Origin: JAWPMT01 sp965601475
GTDB lineage: Bacteria > Bacteroidota > Bacteroidia > Cytophagales > Cyclobacteriaceae
NCBI GenBank assembly: GCA_965601475.1
Contig: OZ271832.1
Location: 1,736,001-1,800,000 of the forward strand
DNA: 64,000 bases
Reading direction: 5' to 3'
Both the position numbers and the translations under genes were made by a program. Below the pieces are notes generated by a model. It was not told the DNA's origin. It saw only the letters and a list, made by a program, of their open reading frames with translations, and did not search any database. Positions 24,850 through 34,500 of the stretch are shown here, piece by piece (within the stretch, counting starts at the first letter, position 1; each line of letters starts with the position of its first letter).

Positions 24850-26232
24850 ATGGTGGAAAAAGAACTTGGCAAAATACTGATCATCGATGATGACGAAGAT
24901 GTTCTCCTGGCAGCGAAAATGCTTTTGAAAAAGCATGCCAAAGAAGTCACAATCGAAAAAAACCCCAAGAAGATACCTTTTCTGCTCAACAATGACACTT
25001 TCGATTTGATCTTGCTGGATATGAATTTCAGCAAGGACATTACCAGTGGGAAGGAGGGATTCTATTGGCTCGAACAGATTCTGGATAAAGATCCTCAAGC
25101 AGTTGTGATACTTATCACTGCGTTTGGAGATGTTGAGATGGCCGTGAAAGCCCTTAAGGCGGGAGCCACAGACTTTGTACTGAAACCATGGCAAAATGAG
25201 AAGCTATTGGCCACGCTCTCCAGTGCTTCCAGGTTAAAGAAATCCTATGAGGAGGTTTCCCAACTCAAACAGACTAAGAAGCAACTGCAGGAAGACAGTA
25301 ATCTGGCCTTCAAGGATATCATTGGGCAAAGCCAGGCCATTACGGATGTGTTCAAGATCATTGATAAAGTGGCGGCTACTGATGCCAATGTGCTCATTCT
25401 GGGAGAAAACGGCACAGGTAAGGAGTTGATTGCACGGGCGATCCACCAGAAGTCCTCACGGAAGGACAGTATCTTCATCGGCGTGGATATGGGTGCCATC
25501 ACCGAAACCCTCTTTGAAAGTGAGCTCTTCGGACACAAGAAGGGCGCCTTTACAGACGCCAAGGACGACCGGGCCGGCCGTTTTGAAATTGCAAATAAGG
25601 GCAGTCTGTTTCTGGATGAGATCGGCAATCTCAGCCTGCCTTTGCAATCCAAACTATTGACAGCCATTCAAAAACGCGAGGTCACCAGAATAGGCAGCAA
25701 CAAGGCCGTTCCCATTGATATAAGACTTATTTGTGCAACGAATATGCCGGTCTACGATATGGTTGCCGAAAATACCTTTCGACAGGACCTGTTATACCGT
25801 ATCAACACCGTGGAGATACAGCTGCCACCTCTCCGTACAAGGTTAGAAGACGTACCCCTTTTGACAGATCATTTTGTACACAAATACGCATCGAAATACC
25901 GCAAATCCGTCACAAAGATCAATCCGGCGACAGTAAAAAAATTGCAGAAATACAGCTGGCCTGGCAACATACGAGAGCTGCAGCATGCCATAGAACGTGC
26001 CATCATCATGTCTGATTCAGACACCTTGAATCCAGACGACTTCTTCTTTCTTTCTCAAAAGGCCGAATCAATAAACACGCCGGAACCTGAGAGCTTCAAT
26101 CTCGATGAAGTGGAGCGAGGCGTCATTGAGAGGGTGATCAACAAGCACAATGGCAATATTTCGAAAGCTGCCAAGGAATTGGGCCTGACCAGAGCATCCC
26201 TTTACCGAAGACTGGAGAAGTATGGTCTTTAA
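24850..26232 (+). CDS. Sigma-54-dependent response regulator (NtrC family)
   Basis: A 460-residue activator. The receiver domain (1-125) has the acidic cluster IIDDDED and phospho-acceptor D57 in LILLDMNF. The AAA+ domain has Walker A GENGTGKELIARAIH, the sigma-54 contact loop GAFTDA (canonical GAFTGA; the DA form keeps the key threonine), Walker B GSLFLDEIGNL and NTFRQDLLYRINTV. A Fis-type helix-turn-helix ends the protein (NISKAAKELGLTRASLYRRL). It activates RNA polymerase carrying sigma-54 after phosphorylation by its kinase, whose gene overlaps it by 11 bases. Nearby targets are discussed under findings. Confidence 0.96.
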   Translation: MVEKELGKILIIDDDEDVLLAAKMLLKKHAKEVTIEKNPKKIPFLLNNDTFDLILLDMNFSKDITSGKEGFYWLEQILDKDPQAVVILITAFGDVEMAVKALKAGATDFVLKPWQNEKLLATLSSASRLKKSYEEVSQLKQTKKQLQEDSNLAFKDIIGQSQAITDVFKIIDKVAATDANVLILGENGTGKELIARAIHQKSSRKDSIFIGVDMGAITETLFESELFGHKKGAFTDAKDDRAGRFEIANKGSLFLDEIGNLSLPLQSKLLTAIQKREVTRIGSNKAVPIDIRLICATNMPVYDMVAENTFRQDLLYRINTVEIQLPPLRTRLEDVPLLTDHFVHKYASKYRKSVTKINPATVKKLQKYSWPGNIRELQHAIERAIIMSDSDTLNPDDFFFLSQKAESINTPEPESFNLDEVERGVIERVINKHNGNISKAAKELGLTRASLYRRLEKYGL

Positions 26233-27598
26233 GCAGTTCAAAGTTCAACTGCTCATACGGCTAGGACTGCTGGTCCTATCGATTTTCTTATTGGTCGATC
26301 TGATATATACTGATGGTGCTGCATTCACCCAAGGCATTGTGCTGACACTGGTCGTGGTCCAGGTCTATTTCGTCTATCACTTTCTTGAAAAGGTGAACAG
26401 AGAGATCATCACTTTCCTGAAAAGCATTCATTACGATGATTTTTCCCTGACCTACCCGGAGCGTAGCACTAAATCCAGTTTGGACGATCTCTACAAAGAG
26501 TTCAATAGTGTAATTCGTAAATTCAGGGAGATCCGTGCCGACAAAGAGGCACAATACCAATACCTGAAAACCATCGTACAGCATGTAGGCATTGGCATCA
26601 TCACCATTGACAAAGACGGCGAAATACAAATTATCAATACCGCGGCCAGAAAACTACTTGGAGTCAAACAAGTGAAGAATATCTCCCAATTTGCGACCAT
26701 ATCGGCCCCTTTGGTAGCCGCCATCAAAGACCTCAAGACTGGAGGCAGAGACCTCATCAAGATATCGAAAGATGGAGACGATATCCAGGTCGCTTTGTAT
26801 GTGATCGAGCTCTCACTACGAGCCAAGGAATTCAAATTGATCTCGCTTCAAAACATACAGAGCGAACTCGAAGAGAAGGAAATGGAAGCCTGGCAAAACC
26901 TGATCAGGGTGCTCACGCATGAGATCATGAACTCAGTTACACCCATTTCTTCCCTCGCAGCCACTGTAGAAAGTGAGTTGAGCAATTTTCTTGAAAGTGA
27001 TGGCAATGTCAACGAAATACCCAACGATGATATTGAAGACTTTCACCTTGCCGTCCAAACCATCCACAACCGAAGTGAAGGTCTCATCAAATTTGTGAGC
27101 GATTTCCGCAATATGACACGGATCAAGCTTCCCAACATGGAAGAGCAGAAGGTCTGTGACATCCTTAAACACATCATTTCACTGCTGAAGTATGACATCA
27201 AACGGGAAAATATTGAACTCGACTATGCGGTATCGCCCGATGACCTTACTTTCAGTATTGACAAGGAGCAAATAGAGCAGGTGGTCATCAACATGATGAA
27301 AAATGCCATCCAGGCACTGGCAGAGAACGACGAAGACGGGAAAGCAAGCAAACTGCTGGAGGTAAAAGCTTTTGAAGGCGAAGACCAAAGTGTCTATATT
27401 TCGATCAAAGACAATGGACCCGGTATTGAAGAAGAAGCCCTTAAGAAAGTATTCATACCCTTTTTCACCACAAAAAAGAATGGTTCGGGAATTGGCCTAA
27501 GCCTATCGAAGCAGATCATGAGAAATCACAGAGGGAATATTACCGTCAAGTCTGCTCTCAATGTCGGCACGGAGTTCTTGTTGAAGTTCAACGTCTAA
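26222..27598 (+). CDS. Sensor histidine kinase, NtrY-like
   Basis: A 458-residue kinase with two N-terminal membrane segments (about 9-26 and 34-52) separated by only a few periplasmic residues, so it probably does not sense through a large external domain. A PAS-like cytoplasmic domain follows (about 115-215). The phospho-acceptor box is LTHEIMNSVTPI (H near 239) and the ATPase has the N box MMKNAIQAL, G1 DNGPGIEEEAL and G2 KNGSGIGLSLSKQI. It overlaps the response regulator gene by 11 bases and is its obvious partner. Confidence 0.94.
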   Translation: MVFKQFKVQLLIRLGLLVLSIFLLVDLIYTDGAAFTQGIVLTLVVVQVYFVYHFLEKVNREIITFLKSIHYDDFSLTYPERSTKSSLDDLYKEFNSVIRKFREIRADKEAQYQYLKTIVQHVGIGIITIDKDGEIQIINTAARKLLGVKQVKNISQFATISAPLVAAIKDLKTGGRDLIKISKDGDDIQVALYVIELSLRAKEFKLISLQNIQSELEEKEMEAWQNLIRVLTHEIMNSVTPISSLAATVESELSNFLESDGNVNEIPNDDIEDFHLAVQTIHNRSEGLIKFVSDFRNMTRIKLPNMEEQKVCDILKHIISLLKYDIKRENIELDYAVSPDDLTFSIDKEQIEQVVINMMKNAIQALAENDEDGKASKLLEVKAFEGEDQSVYISIKDNGPGIEEEALKKVFIPFFTTKKNGSGIGLSLSKQIMRNHRGNITVKSALNVGTEFLLKFNV

Positions 27599-27602
27599 CA
27601 CG

Positions 27603-28682
27603 ATGAAATATGTTTTTGTCGTACAGGGGGAAGGCAGAGGTCATATGACGCAAGCCATCTCGCTCGCTCAAATCTTGCAAGGGGCAGGCCACGAGGTGAG
27701 TAGCGTGATTGTTGGCAAAAGCCCCAGACGAAAAATCCCGCAGTTCTTTTTTGACCGAATGGATTGTCCGGTCATCGAACTTGAAAGCCCCAATTTTGTC
27801 ACTGACAAGCATCAAAAGTCCGTGAAACCTGTCAAAAGCCTTGCGCATTCGCTCGTGAGGGGTCCTCAATACAAAAAGAGTATCGCAGAAATTCACAAAA
27901 TAGTCACAGAAGATAAGCCTGACGTGATCGTAAATTTTTACGATTTCCTTGGCGGCCTGTACAATTTTTTTGAGCGACCAAAGTCCCGCTTTGTTAGCCT
28001 TGCCCATCAATATTTGCTGTCCCATCCGGAATTCACATTCCCTACCGGCCGTATATGGGATAAGGCCTCAATCCTCATGGCCAATCAGATTACGTCTTTG
28101 CGCAGTGATCGCATTCTGGCGCTGTCCTTTCAACCCTTTGACCATCAACCAGACCAAGGCATGTTTGTGGTGCCTCCTTTGCTCAGAGATGAGGTAAAAT
28201 CACTCAAGCCTACAAAGGGCGATTCAATTCTGGCCTATATGGTCAATCCTGGTTATGGCGAGGAAGTACAGCGTTTTCATGAACAACACCCAGAGATCAG
28301 CCTTGATTGTTTTTGGGATATGCGCGATAAGCCCAGGGAATGGAAAGTCGATGACACACTCACCTTTCATCAACTGGATGACCAGAAATTCATTGAGAAA
28401 ATGGCTGATTGTCGGGGATACATCACCACTGCAGGTTTCGAATCCGTTTGTGAGGCCATGTACCTGGGCAAGCCGGCCATGATGATTCCCGTGGAGGGTC
28501 ACTATGAACAGGCATGCAATGCCGTAGACGCAGAAAAAGCCGGGGCTGGCATTTCCAATGATACTTTCGATATTGCCAAACTAGTGGACTACATTCCCAG
28601 ATATGAGGATACCTCAAGCTGGTTTGGCGATTGGGCCCGCCAAAATCGCGACTACTTCCTAAAGTATTTGACTGACTGGTAG
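27603..28682 (+). CDS. MurG-like glycosyltransferase (GT-B)
   Basis: The 359-residue protein has the N-terminal GEGRGHMTQAISLAQIL loop of the MurG/GT28-like superfamily and a C-terminal donor site with GYITTAGFESVCEAMYLGKP and MMIPVEGHYEQACNA. This pattern matches the MJ1255-type family of uncharacterised glycosyltransferases common in Bacteroidota. It would transfer a sugar at the cytoplasmic membrane face; substrates are unknown. It begins 4 nt after the kinase gene, so may ride on the same transcript, though no functional link is evident. Confidence 0.82.
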   Translation: MKYVFVVQGEGRGHMTQAISLAQILQGAGHEVSSVIVGKSPRRKIPQFFFDRMDCPVIELESPNFVTDKHQKSVKPVKSLAHSLVRGPQYKKSIAEIHKIVTEDKPDVIVNFYDFLGGLYNFFERPKSRFVSLAHQYLLSHPEFTFPTGRIWDKASILMANQITSLRSDRILALSFQPFDHQPDQGMFVVPPLLRDEVKSLKPTKGDSILAYMVNPGYGEEVQRFHEQHPEISLDCFWDMRDKPREWKVDDTLTFHQLDDQKFIEKMADCRGYITTAGFESVCEAMYLGKPAMMIPVEGHYEQACNAVDAEKAGAGISNDTFDIAKLVDYIPRYEDTSSWFGDWARQNRDYFLKYLTDW

Positions 28683-28816
28683 AGCGTATTCGTCACTGAA
28701 GGAAAGCTGTTTCAATTAAATTCTGGCATACATGGGCTCTAAAAAAAGATCATGAGCATTGCCCTACTTGACTTGAATCAGTAAGAAACTCGCATTTTTC
28801 ACAGACCTTTGATGCC

Positions 28817-29863
28817 ATGGCGATCATATCTAAGAAAAAGATCCCTTATAAAATTGACGCTCATCTGCGAGCCTATTTGCACAAATATGCCAGGTCCATC
28901 GACTTACCTATAGAATATCAGGATCTGCTCAGGTACGACAATTCTATTCCCCAGTATGATAGCCAGGGTAACGATACCCTATGGGAGACCGTCTTCTACC
29001 CGCCGGTAGATATGGATCTGATCCACGAGTCATTGAAAAAGATATATGCCATCATGAAATCACAAGGGGATATGTCGGTCATGGAGCACTTGTTCATTGA
29101 CCGGGTCGACCTTTGTATTTACGGCAACACCAAGCCCTTCAGGATAAGGATTGTCAACAGGATCAATGACAATTTCGATTACTTCTACATCAAGAATGCC
29201 GACGCATCGAGGATCTACGGTCTTGAACTTGAGCATCTGCTATCTCCAAACAGGATTGACTATCTGGTATGCAAGGACACCCTCATTGAGGAGCACATTG
29301 TGGGTGTACCGGCAGACATGTTCATCAAGACTTATATTGAGGATCCTAACCTCAATCAAATTCGCCTTGCCAAAGAATTTGTGAAGTTCAACGAACGCTG
29401 CTTCGTCAGGCTGTTAGGGGACATGCACTCTTCAAACTTCGTAGTGGACATTACTCCAGATTTTGAAGAGGTCAATTATCGACTTCGAGCAATTGATTTC
29501 GACCAGCAGTCATTTGAGGGAAAACGGTCTATCTATATGCCCCAATATTTCAAGCAGAACAATCCGATCATCAAGTTGGGGTTTGCCCACGTGACACCCG
29601 AAACCATGCGTCAGTATCAGCGGGAAGAAAGGTCGATGATCGCCAACCGCATGAAAGTTGAGAGGACCCGAGTCATGGAGCTACTGACCACCATGAAACA
29701 ATCCACGATATCCACTCCTGAGAATATCAGACGGCTAAGAAAAGACCTTGCTCAGTTTTATGAGGAAAAGGACTTCCTCAACTGCGAAAACATGGGAGCC
29801 ATCGTCGAATTGAGCTTGCAGATGCTCGAGCGAAAACGCGACCTCTACAAAGATCATACATAG
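28817..29863 (+). CDS. Unrecognised protein with kinase-fold-like active-site motifs
   Basis: I do not recognise this 348-residue soluble protein as a named family. Its middle contains LLGDMHSSNF (G201, D202, H204, N207) followed 20 residues later by AIDFDQQS (D227, F228, D229). This is the order and spacing of the catalytic loop (GDxHxxN) and metal-binding DFD of aminoglycoside-phosphotransferase-like and related kinases. The preceding 130 residues could be an N-lobe, with alternating strands such as PFRIRIVNRI and FDYFYIKNA. The C-terminal 100 residues are helical and rich in charged residues. It stands alone, with 134 nt upstream and a 10-nt convergent overlap downstream. A function as small-molecule or protein kinase is inference. 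Confidence 0.6.
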   Translation: MAIISKKKIPYKIDAHLRAYLHKYARSIDLPIEYQDLLRYDNSIPQYDSQGNDTLWETVFYPPVDMDLIHESLKKIYAIMKSQGDMSVMEHLFIDRVDLCIYGNTKPFRIRIVNRINDNFDYFYIKNADASRIYGLELEHLLSPNRIDYLVCKDTLIEEHIVGVPADMFIKTYIEDPNLNQIRLAKEFVKFNERCFVRLLGDMHSSNFVVDITPDFEEVNYRLRAIDFDQQSFEGKRSIYMPQYFKQNNPIIKLGFAHVTPETMRQYQREERSMIANRMKVERTRVMELLTTMKQSTISTPENIRRLRKDLAQFYEEKDFLNCENMGAIVELSLQMLERKRDLYKDHT

Positions 29864-30438
29864 ATAAGACCCTCTTCCTCATTTCCGAATGTGACATGCT
29901 GCTGCATCGCATGGCGCGTCGCCGAGAGCAATGCCAGAAGCGCGTCGACCTGATGCCAGGAGGAAAGGTCGGGTACTTTCATGTTGAAATGCATCTGCAA
30001 TGCACTCCTGATGGGTGCAAGTTGGGAAGAGCCTTTTTTGTATCCAAGGTCCGGTAGCTCAAGGATCTGGGCGAGATGACCTGGATATGTCTCATAGAAG
30101 GTTGGCCCGGTCAATTTGAAATTTTGCTGCAGCTTCATTGCCCTGGCCGTGAGACCACCAAGAAACATGGGAGACATGGCTTTCAAGGTCCGGTCACAAG
30201 CGCGATAGAAGTAGTCATCTCCTTTCCCGAAATAGGCTGCCGGCAACGACAAAGGTGCATCAATGAAAACCACGCCAGGCATTCTGTCCTGGACAAAAGC
30301 GGAGATAAACTGATCGGCGTCCTTTTTCTTTTCGCTTTGAACTATCCTTATGCACTCACGATCATAATAAGCGATCGCCGTGGTTCCAGCCAATTTGCTG
30401 CCATAGTCTATCCCTAGTACATTATCCGGTATATTCAA
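29854..30438 (-). CDS. DUF429 family protein (predicted RNase H-like fold)
   Basis: The 194-residue protein starts from a TTG at 30438 (TTGA overlap with the upstream gene), placing the first conserved block LGIDYGSKLAGTTAIAYY near the N-terminus. VVFIDAPLSLPAAYF, the most recognisable DUF429 motif, follows, then TFYETYPGHLAQIL and SWHQVDALLALLSATRH, whose acidic residues would complete an RNase H-like metal site. The family is predicted to be nuclease-like but has no established role. It is the last gene of a coupled operon after an Lrp-type regulator and a PyrR-like protein. Its 3' end overlaps the unknown kinase-like gene by 10 bases. Confidence 0.8.
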   Translation of the reverse strand: MNIPDNVLGIDYGSKLAGTTAIAYYDRECIRIVQSEKKKDADQFISAFVQDRMPGVVFIDAPLSLPAAYFGKGDDYFYRACDRTLKAMSPMFLGGLTARAMKLQQNFKLTGPTFYETYPGHLAQILELPDLGYKKGSSQLAPIRSALQMHFNMKVPDLSSWHQVDALLALLSATRHAMQQHVTFGNEEEGLIYV

Positions 30439-30938
30439 AAGAGGAATGCCCCAATTTCGCCTTCCAGCTGTACCTGAATGTGTTCATCCAGGGTTGTGGC
30501 CAATTCATAGCCACTGTAGGTTGCAGATATCGGAAATGAGGCATGGCTTCGGTTGATCAGCACTGCGGTCTCTACTTGCTCCACATGTGTTTGAAGTAGA
30601 AATTTCAAGGAATAGGCCAGGGTTCTGCTCGTGTTCAGTACATCATCCACCAATACAATATGTTTCCCTGAAAAGAGTGACAAGTCGCTATCTACCTTGA
30701 TATCACCCGAGGTATTGGATTTGTCGATATCCAGCCTTACCAGTGTTGTTTTGAATGACGGGTCAATCGCCACTAATTCACCTTTGATGTATTCGGCCAT
30801 CCTGTAGCCCTGGTCAAAGACTCCCACCAGGACAATCTCACCTACCGCAAGGTTATTCTCATAGATCTCCACCGAAATCCTCTTGAGAATTCGGAATATC
30901 TGGTTAGCGGAAAGTATTGTAGACTTTTCCTCCGTCAT
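30435..30938 (-). CDS. PyrR-like phosphoribosyltransferase
   Basis: A 167-residue type I phosphoribosyltransferase. The PRPP-binding motif is IVLVDDVLNTSRTL, and the order LSANQIFRILKRISVEIYE, LVGVFDQGYRMAEYI and AVLINRSHASFPISATY follows PyrR proteins, which bind PRPP/UMP and either act as uracil phosphoribosyltransferase or regulate pyrimidine genes through RNA. Because there is no adjacent pyrimidine operon, I leave the symbol blank. Its ATG overlaps the TAA of the Lrp gene (TAATG), and its stop overlaps the next gene's TTG. Confidence 0.85.
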   Translation of the reverse strand: MTEEKSTILSANQIFRILKRISVEIYENNLAVGEIVLVGVFDQGYRMAEYIKGELVAIDPSFKTTLVRLDIDKSNTSGDIKVDSDLSLFSGKHIVLVDDVLNTSRTLAYSLKFLLQTHVEQVETAVLINRSHASFPISATYSGYELATTLDEHIQVQLEGEIGAFLF

Positions 30939-31426
30939 TAAGACTCTGGTACTGGCATGACCTTGCTGTCCTTGAAAGTCGAAAGGATAACCATGGATTG
31001 CATACTGTCTACCACATCTATTTCGCTTACTTTCTCAAGCATCAGCTTCTGATAAGAGGCTATGTCGCTGGATATCACCTTCAGTACAAAATCACCACTC
31101 CCTGTGATATGATGACACTCAATGACTTCTGGAATCGCATTGATCTTCTCCAGGAACAGATCGATGTTGCGCTTGTTGTGGCCTTTGAGGGAGACTTGCA
31201 CAAAAGTGCTTACGCCAAGCCCAATTTTGCTTGTATCCAGCTTAGCATGATAACTTCTGATAATCCCTGAGTTCTCCAGTTTCTTGACTCGCTCCAAAGT
31301 TGGCGCCGGAGAGAGGCCAATGTCCTTTGAAAGTTGAGCATTTGTGATCTTGGCATTAGACTGCAAAATCTCCAGGATCTTTCGATCGGTTTCGTCCAGT
31401 TTTACAGAATTAGCGTTTAGTTTCAT
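30938..31426 (-). CDS. Lrp/AsnC family transcriptional regulator
   Basis: The 162-residue protein has the N-terminal AsnC helix-turn-helix (LDETDRKILEILQSNAKI then LSKDIGLSPAPTLERVKKLE) and the C-terminal RAM/ligand domain (VSTFVQVSLKGH, ECHHITGSGDFVLKVI). Such regulators form dimers to octamers that sense amino acids. It is the first gene of a three-gene coupled operon with the PyrR-like and DUF429 genes. A TACGTTTG -7 box lies 29 nt upstream. Because it leads the operon it may autoregulate. Confidence 0.94.
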   Translation of the reverse strand: MKLNANSVKLDETDRKILEILQSNAKITNAQLSKDIGLSPAPTLERVKKLENSGIIRSYHAKLDTSKIGLGVSTFVQVSLKGHNKRNIDLFLEKINAIPEVIECHHITGSGDFVLKVISSDIASYQKLMLEKVSEIDVVDSMQSMVILSTFKDSKVMPVPES

Positions 31427-31454
31427 TTTTTCCTGTGATTGTGCTGGTTTTATT

Positions 31455-31462
31455 GCAAACGT
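31455..31462 (-). promoter_or_regulatory. Putative -7 box of the lrp-type operon
   Basis: On the minus strand this reads TACGTTTG, an exact TAnnTTTG match followed by GCAAT. It is 29 nt upstream of the ATG at 31426. No clear -33 element. Confidence 0.5.
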
Positions 31463-31582
31463 AGGACGGACCTACATGGTTCGAAATATTATTCGCTACA
31501 AAATTAATAGATATAGCTTTTGTTCTGGCAATAAATCCAAATCTTAATATTGGAACAATCTTATAGCAGTAAGCACTTAGTA

Positions 31583-34500
31583 CTATTGCTTCACTATTCT
31601 GATTATTTCCGAGGTTTCGCCGTATTCTATCCGAATAAAATACAAGCCAGCCTCATAGGGTGCTAATATCACGGGAAATGCATGCAACCCAGATTGGAGG
31701 TCTCGGTAGGTCTCTGAGCTTTCTGTTTTGCCGGAAACGTTCAGCAAAGTAATGGTGACATCACCATCTACAGGTAAAACCGTGCGGATAGTCGTCTGAT
31801 CCCTTGCAGGATTGGGAAAAGGGGGTTCTATGATTGGTTGTGGTTCGATGGTGATACAGCTTTCATTGTCATCAGGTTCCAGGTCTTCCGCGTCATAAAC
31901 TGATTCCACCTGAACACAGATGTACTGAGCCAAATTTGGCACCCCCGCATCTAACTGGATCACCCGTGATTGGCCAATGCCAATGAGCGTTTCGATTCGA
32001 TCTTGAGTCGGGAGCTGATCCTCGACCTGTATGGTGAAGCGCAGGTTATCCACTGGCAGATTACTGCGGTTGACCACGGACAATACGATTGATGAGAAGT
32101 CTTCATCCTGATGTACCAGTGCCATCTCCTGGATGACCAAATCTACGAGGGGTTCCCGAATCAGGACTTCTGTTGTCATGGTGTCGGTACAGGCATCACC
32201 CGAGAATGTGACGAGGTCAATTTGGTAGGTGCCAGGATCCGTAAAAACCCTGGTGAGGTTCTCATCGTCGGCAAGGAATTCTTCATCGACCAGCCAGATG
32301 CTCGAATCGCTCCCTTCTGACAAGTTTTGGAATGTGATCTCAGTTCCCGGACCACCAAAAGATGTATTTGACGCAAATGATGCTAGTGGCGCCTCAAGAA
32401 CATCCACGGTCTTCTCCAGTTGATACTCACACCCCGAAGCAGTCGTCACAGCGAGTGTGACCTCCTGTACTCCGGATGTTCCAAAACGATGTATGAAACT
32501 CCTTCCGTTACCGAAAGCAACATCGTTGATGAGCCAGTTGCGTAGTGTGACAGTATCATTGGCAATGATGGTAGTATCCAGCATGGAAACGAAGGTATTT
32601 TGACAAATCTCACCCACCTCAAATCCCAGAATCGGTGCCTCCAAAACCTGAATACTATCTTCCAGCGTGGCGGTACAGAGATTTTCCGTTGTTACCGTCA
32701 ACGTGACTGGATAATATCCGGGTCCACCAAATGCATGTACAAAACTGGAATCTTCATACGTAGTGCCATTTACATTCCATGCATAGGCAATTGCTCGATT
32801 GGCATTCTCCGTAATGCTCTGGTCAGCAAAAGAGAATGGACTACCATCACAGGAAGCCCCAAATGAGAAGTCAACCTCCGCCGCGTCCAGGACGGTTATC
32901 TGACGGGTTGCCTCATCCTGACACCCTCCAGCGCTCTCTACTATTCCAGTCACCTCATAGATTCCAGGCTCATCCAAGCCCAATTCCGGTATTGAATCAA
33001 CAGATAGCAACTCGCCTGCCACCAGCCATTGCCATGAGACAATATCGGAATCCTGCACTGTAGAAGTATCTGTGAGCGTCACTTCACCCTCACATGGCAG
33101 CGACACCCGAAACCCTGCCTTTGGAATAGACTCCACCTTGAAGGTATCCAACTTGACATTGCTGCATCCGGTATCATTGAATGTTGTGAGGGTTACCGCA
33201 AACTCACCGGCAGCGCTATATAGGTAATCCGGATCAGTCAAGGTACTGGTGGCGCTATCGCCAAAATTCCAGAAATAAGAATTTGCACCTGTAGATAAGT
33301 TGGAGAAGCTTGTGATTTCACCGAAACAGGTAGCGGAGATTGTGAAATCAGATGTTGGTGAATCAATGACCGTCAAAGATCGGCTCACAACTTCCGAAGA
33401 ACAGCCTGGGACGGAAGACTGCACCTCAAGCATGAATTGACCTGAAGGCACATTCAAAGTGGGCGTAGTCCCAATAAAGGTAGAATCCAATTCCACTACG
33501 GTCCATGAAAATGCCAGATCTCCATTGAAAGCTGAAGTATCCGTCGTATTAGTTAATTGGAAATCAGTAGCTGCGCAATAATCATCGGCCACGATGAAGA
33601 CCGGAGTTGGCGGTTCAGGGTAGATGGAAATTGTATCTGAGACCACACTGGTACAGCCGCCATTACTCACTTCCAATCTAACAATATAGTCCCCTGTAGC
33701 CCCATAGGTGTGCTGGGGACTCAGGCTTGTGCTGGAATTGCCATCTCCAAAATCCCAATCGTAGCTGGTGATGTCTCCATTGAGGTCGGTAAAACCAAAT
33801 TGATTGGAATTGAGAATACAGCGATTGCTATCGATCTCCAATACCAATGAAGGCGCAGTATTATCAAGAACAGTTACCTCTTGCAAGGCCGAAACCTGCG
33901 AGCCATTGGCATGTTCTGCAGTCAATCTGATGTACTTGGTGCCTGCTGTACTGTAGGACAAGCCTGTGGGCATGAAGGCCAGGCTGTCCACATCGGGACT
34001 AGAAGTCCCCGCTTCACATGCCTTTGGAAAAGTGTATCGATACAAAAACCCATTATTCCTTTGTCCCAAACCCACCCAATCAGTACCCTGATAGGCAAAG
34101 TCTATGTCGAAAACTCCGCTATAACCTGATATCACAGGATCAACAGCAGCCGTGACACCACCCAGCAAATTATTGCCGAAGTCCAATCGGTATAAGCTGC
34201 TTCCCGAGGTGGTCAGATATGCCAGCCCGGTTTCGGGTAAGTAGGCTACATCGGTTGGCGCCGCCAAACCGGAGATATCACTGGTCAGGGAACTCTCGGT
34301 ATAGGTATCATCATCCAACACTGCCCCAAAGTCTACCCTCAACAATGCCGAATTTGAAAAAGATGCCACCAGACCTACCCAGGAACTGCCTGTGTAGTCA
34401 ACACTGAACCCCAGCAACCCCGAACCGCCACTCAGCACCAAATCCCGCGTTGATAGCGACGGACTTGACAACGAACTCCCCATATTCCAGACCGTCAATT

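Noticed and set aside
28683..28816. Terminator after the MurG-like gene from an A-rich run near 28740
   Set aside because: The run is A on the coding strand and no adjacent stem faces it correctly on either strand.
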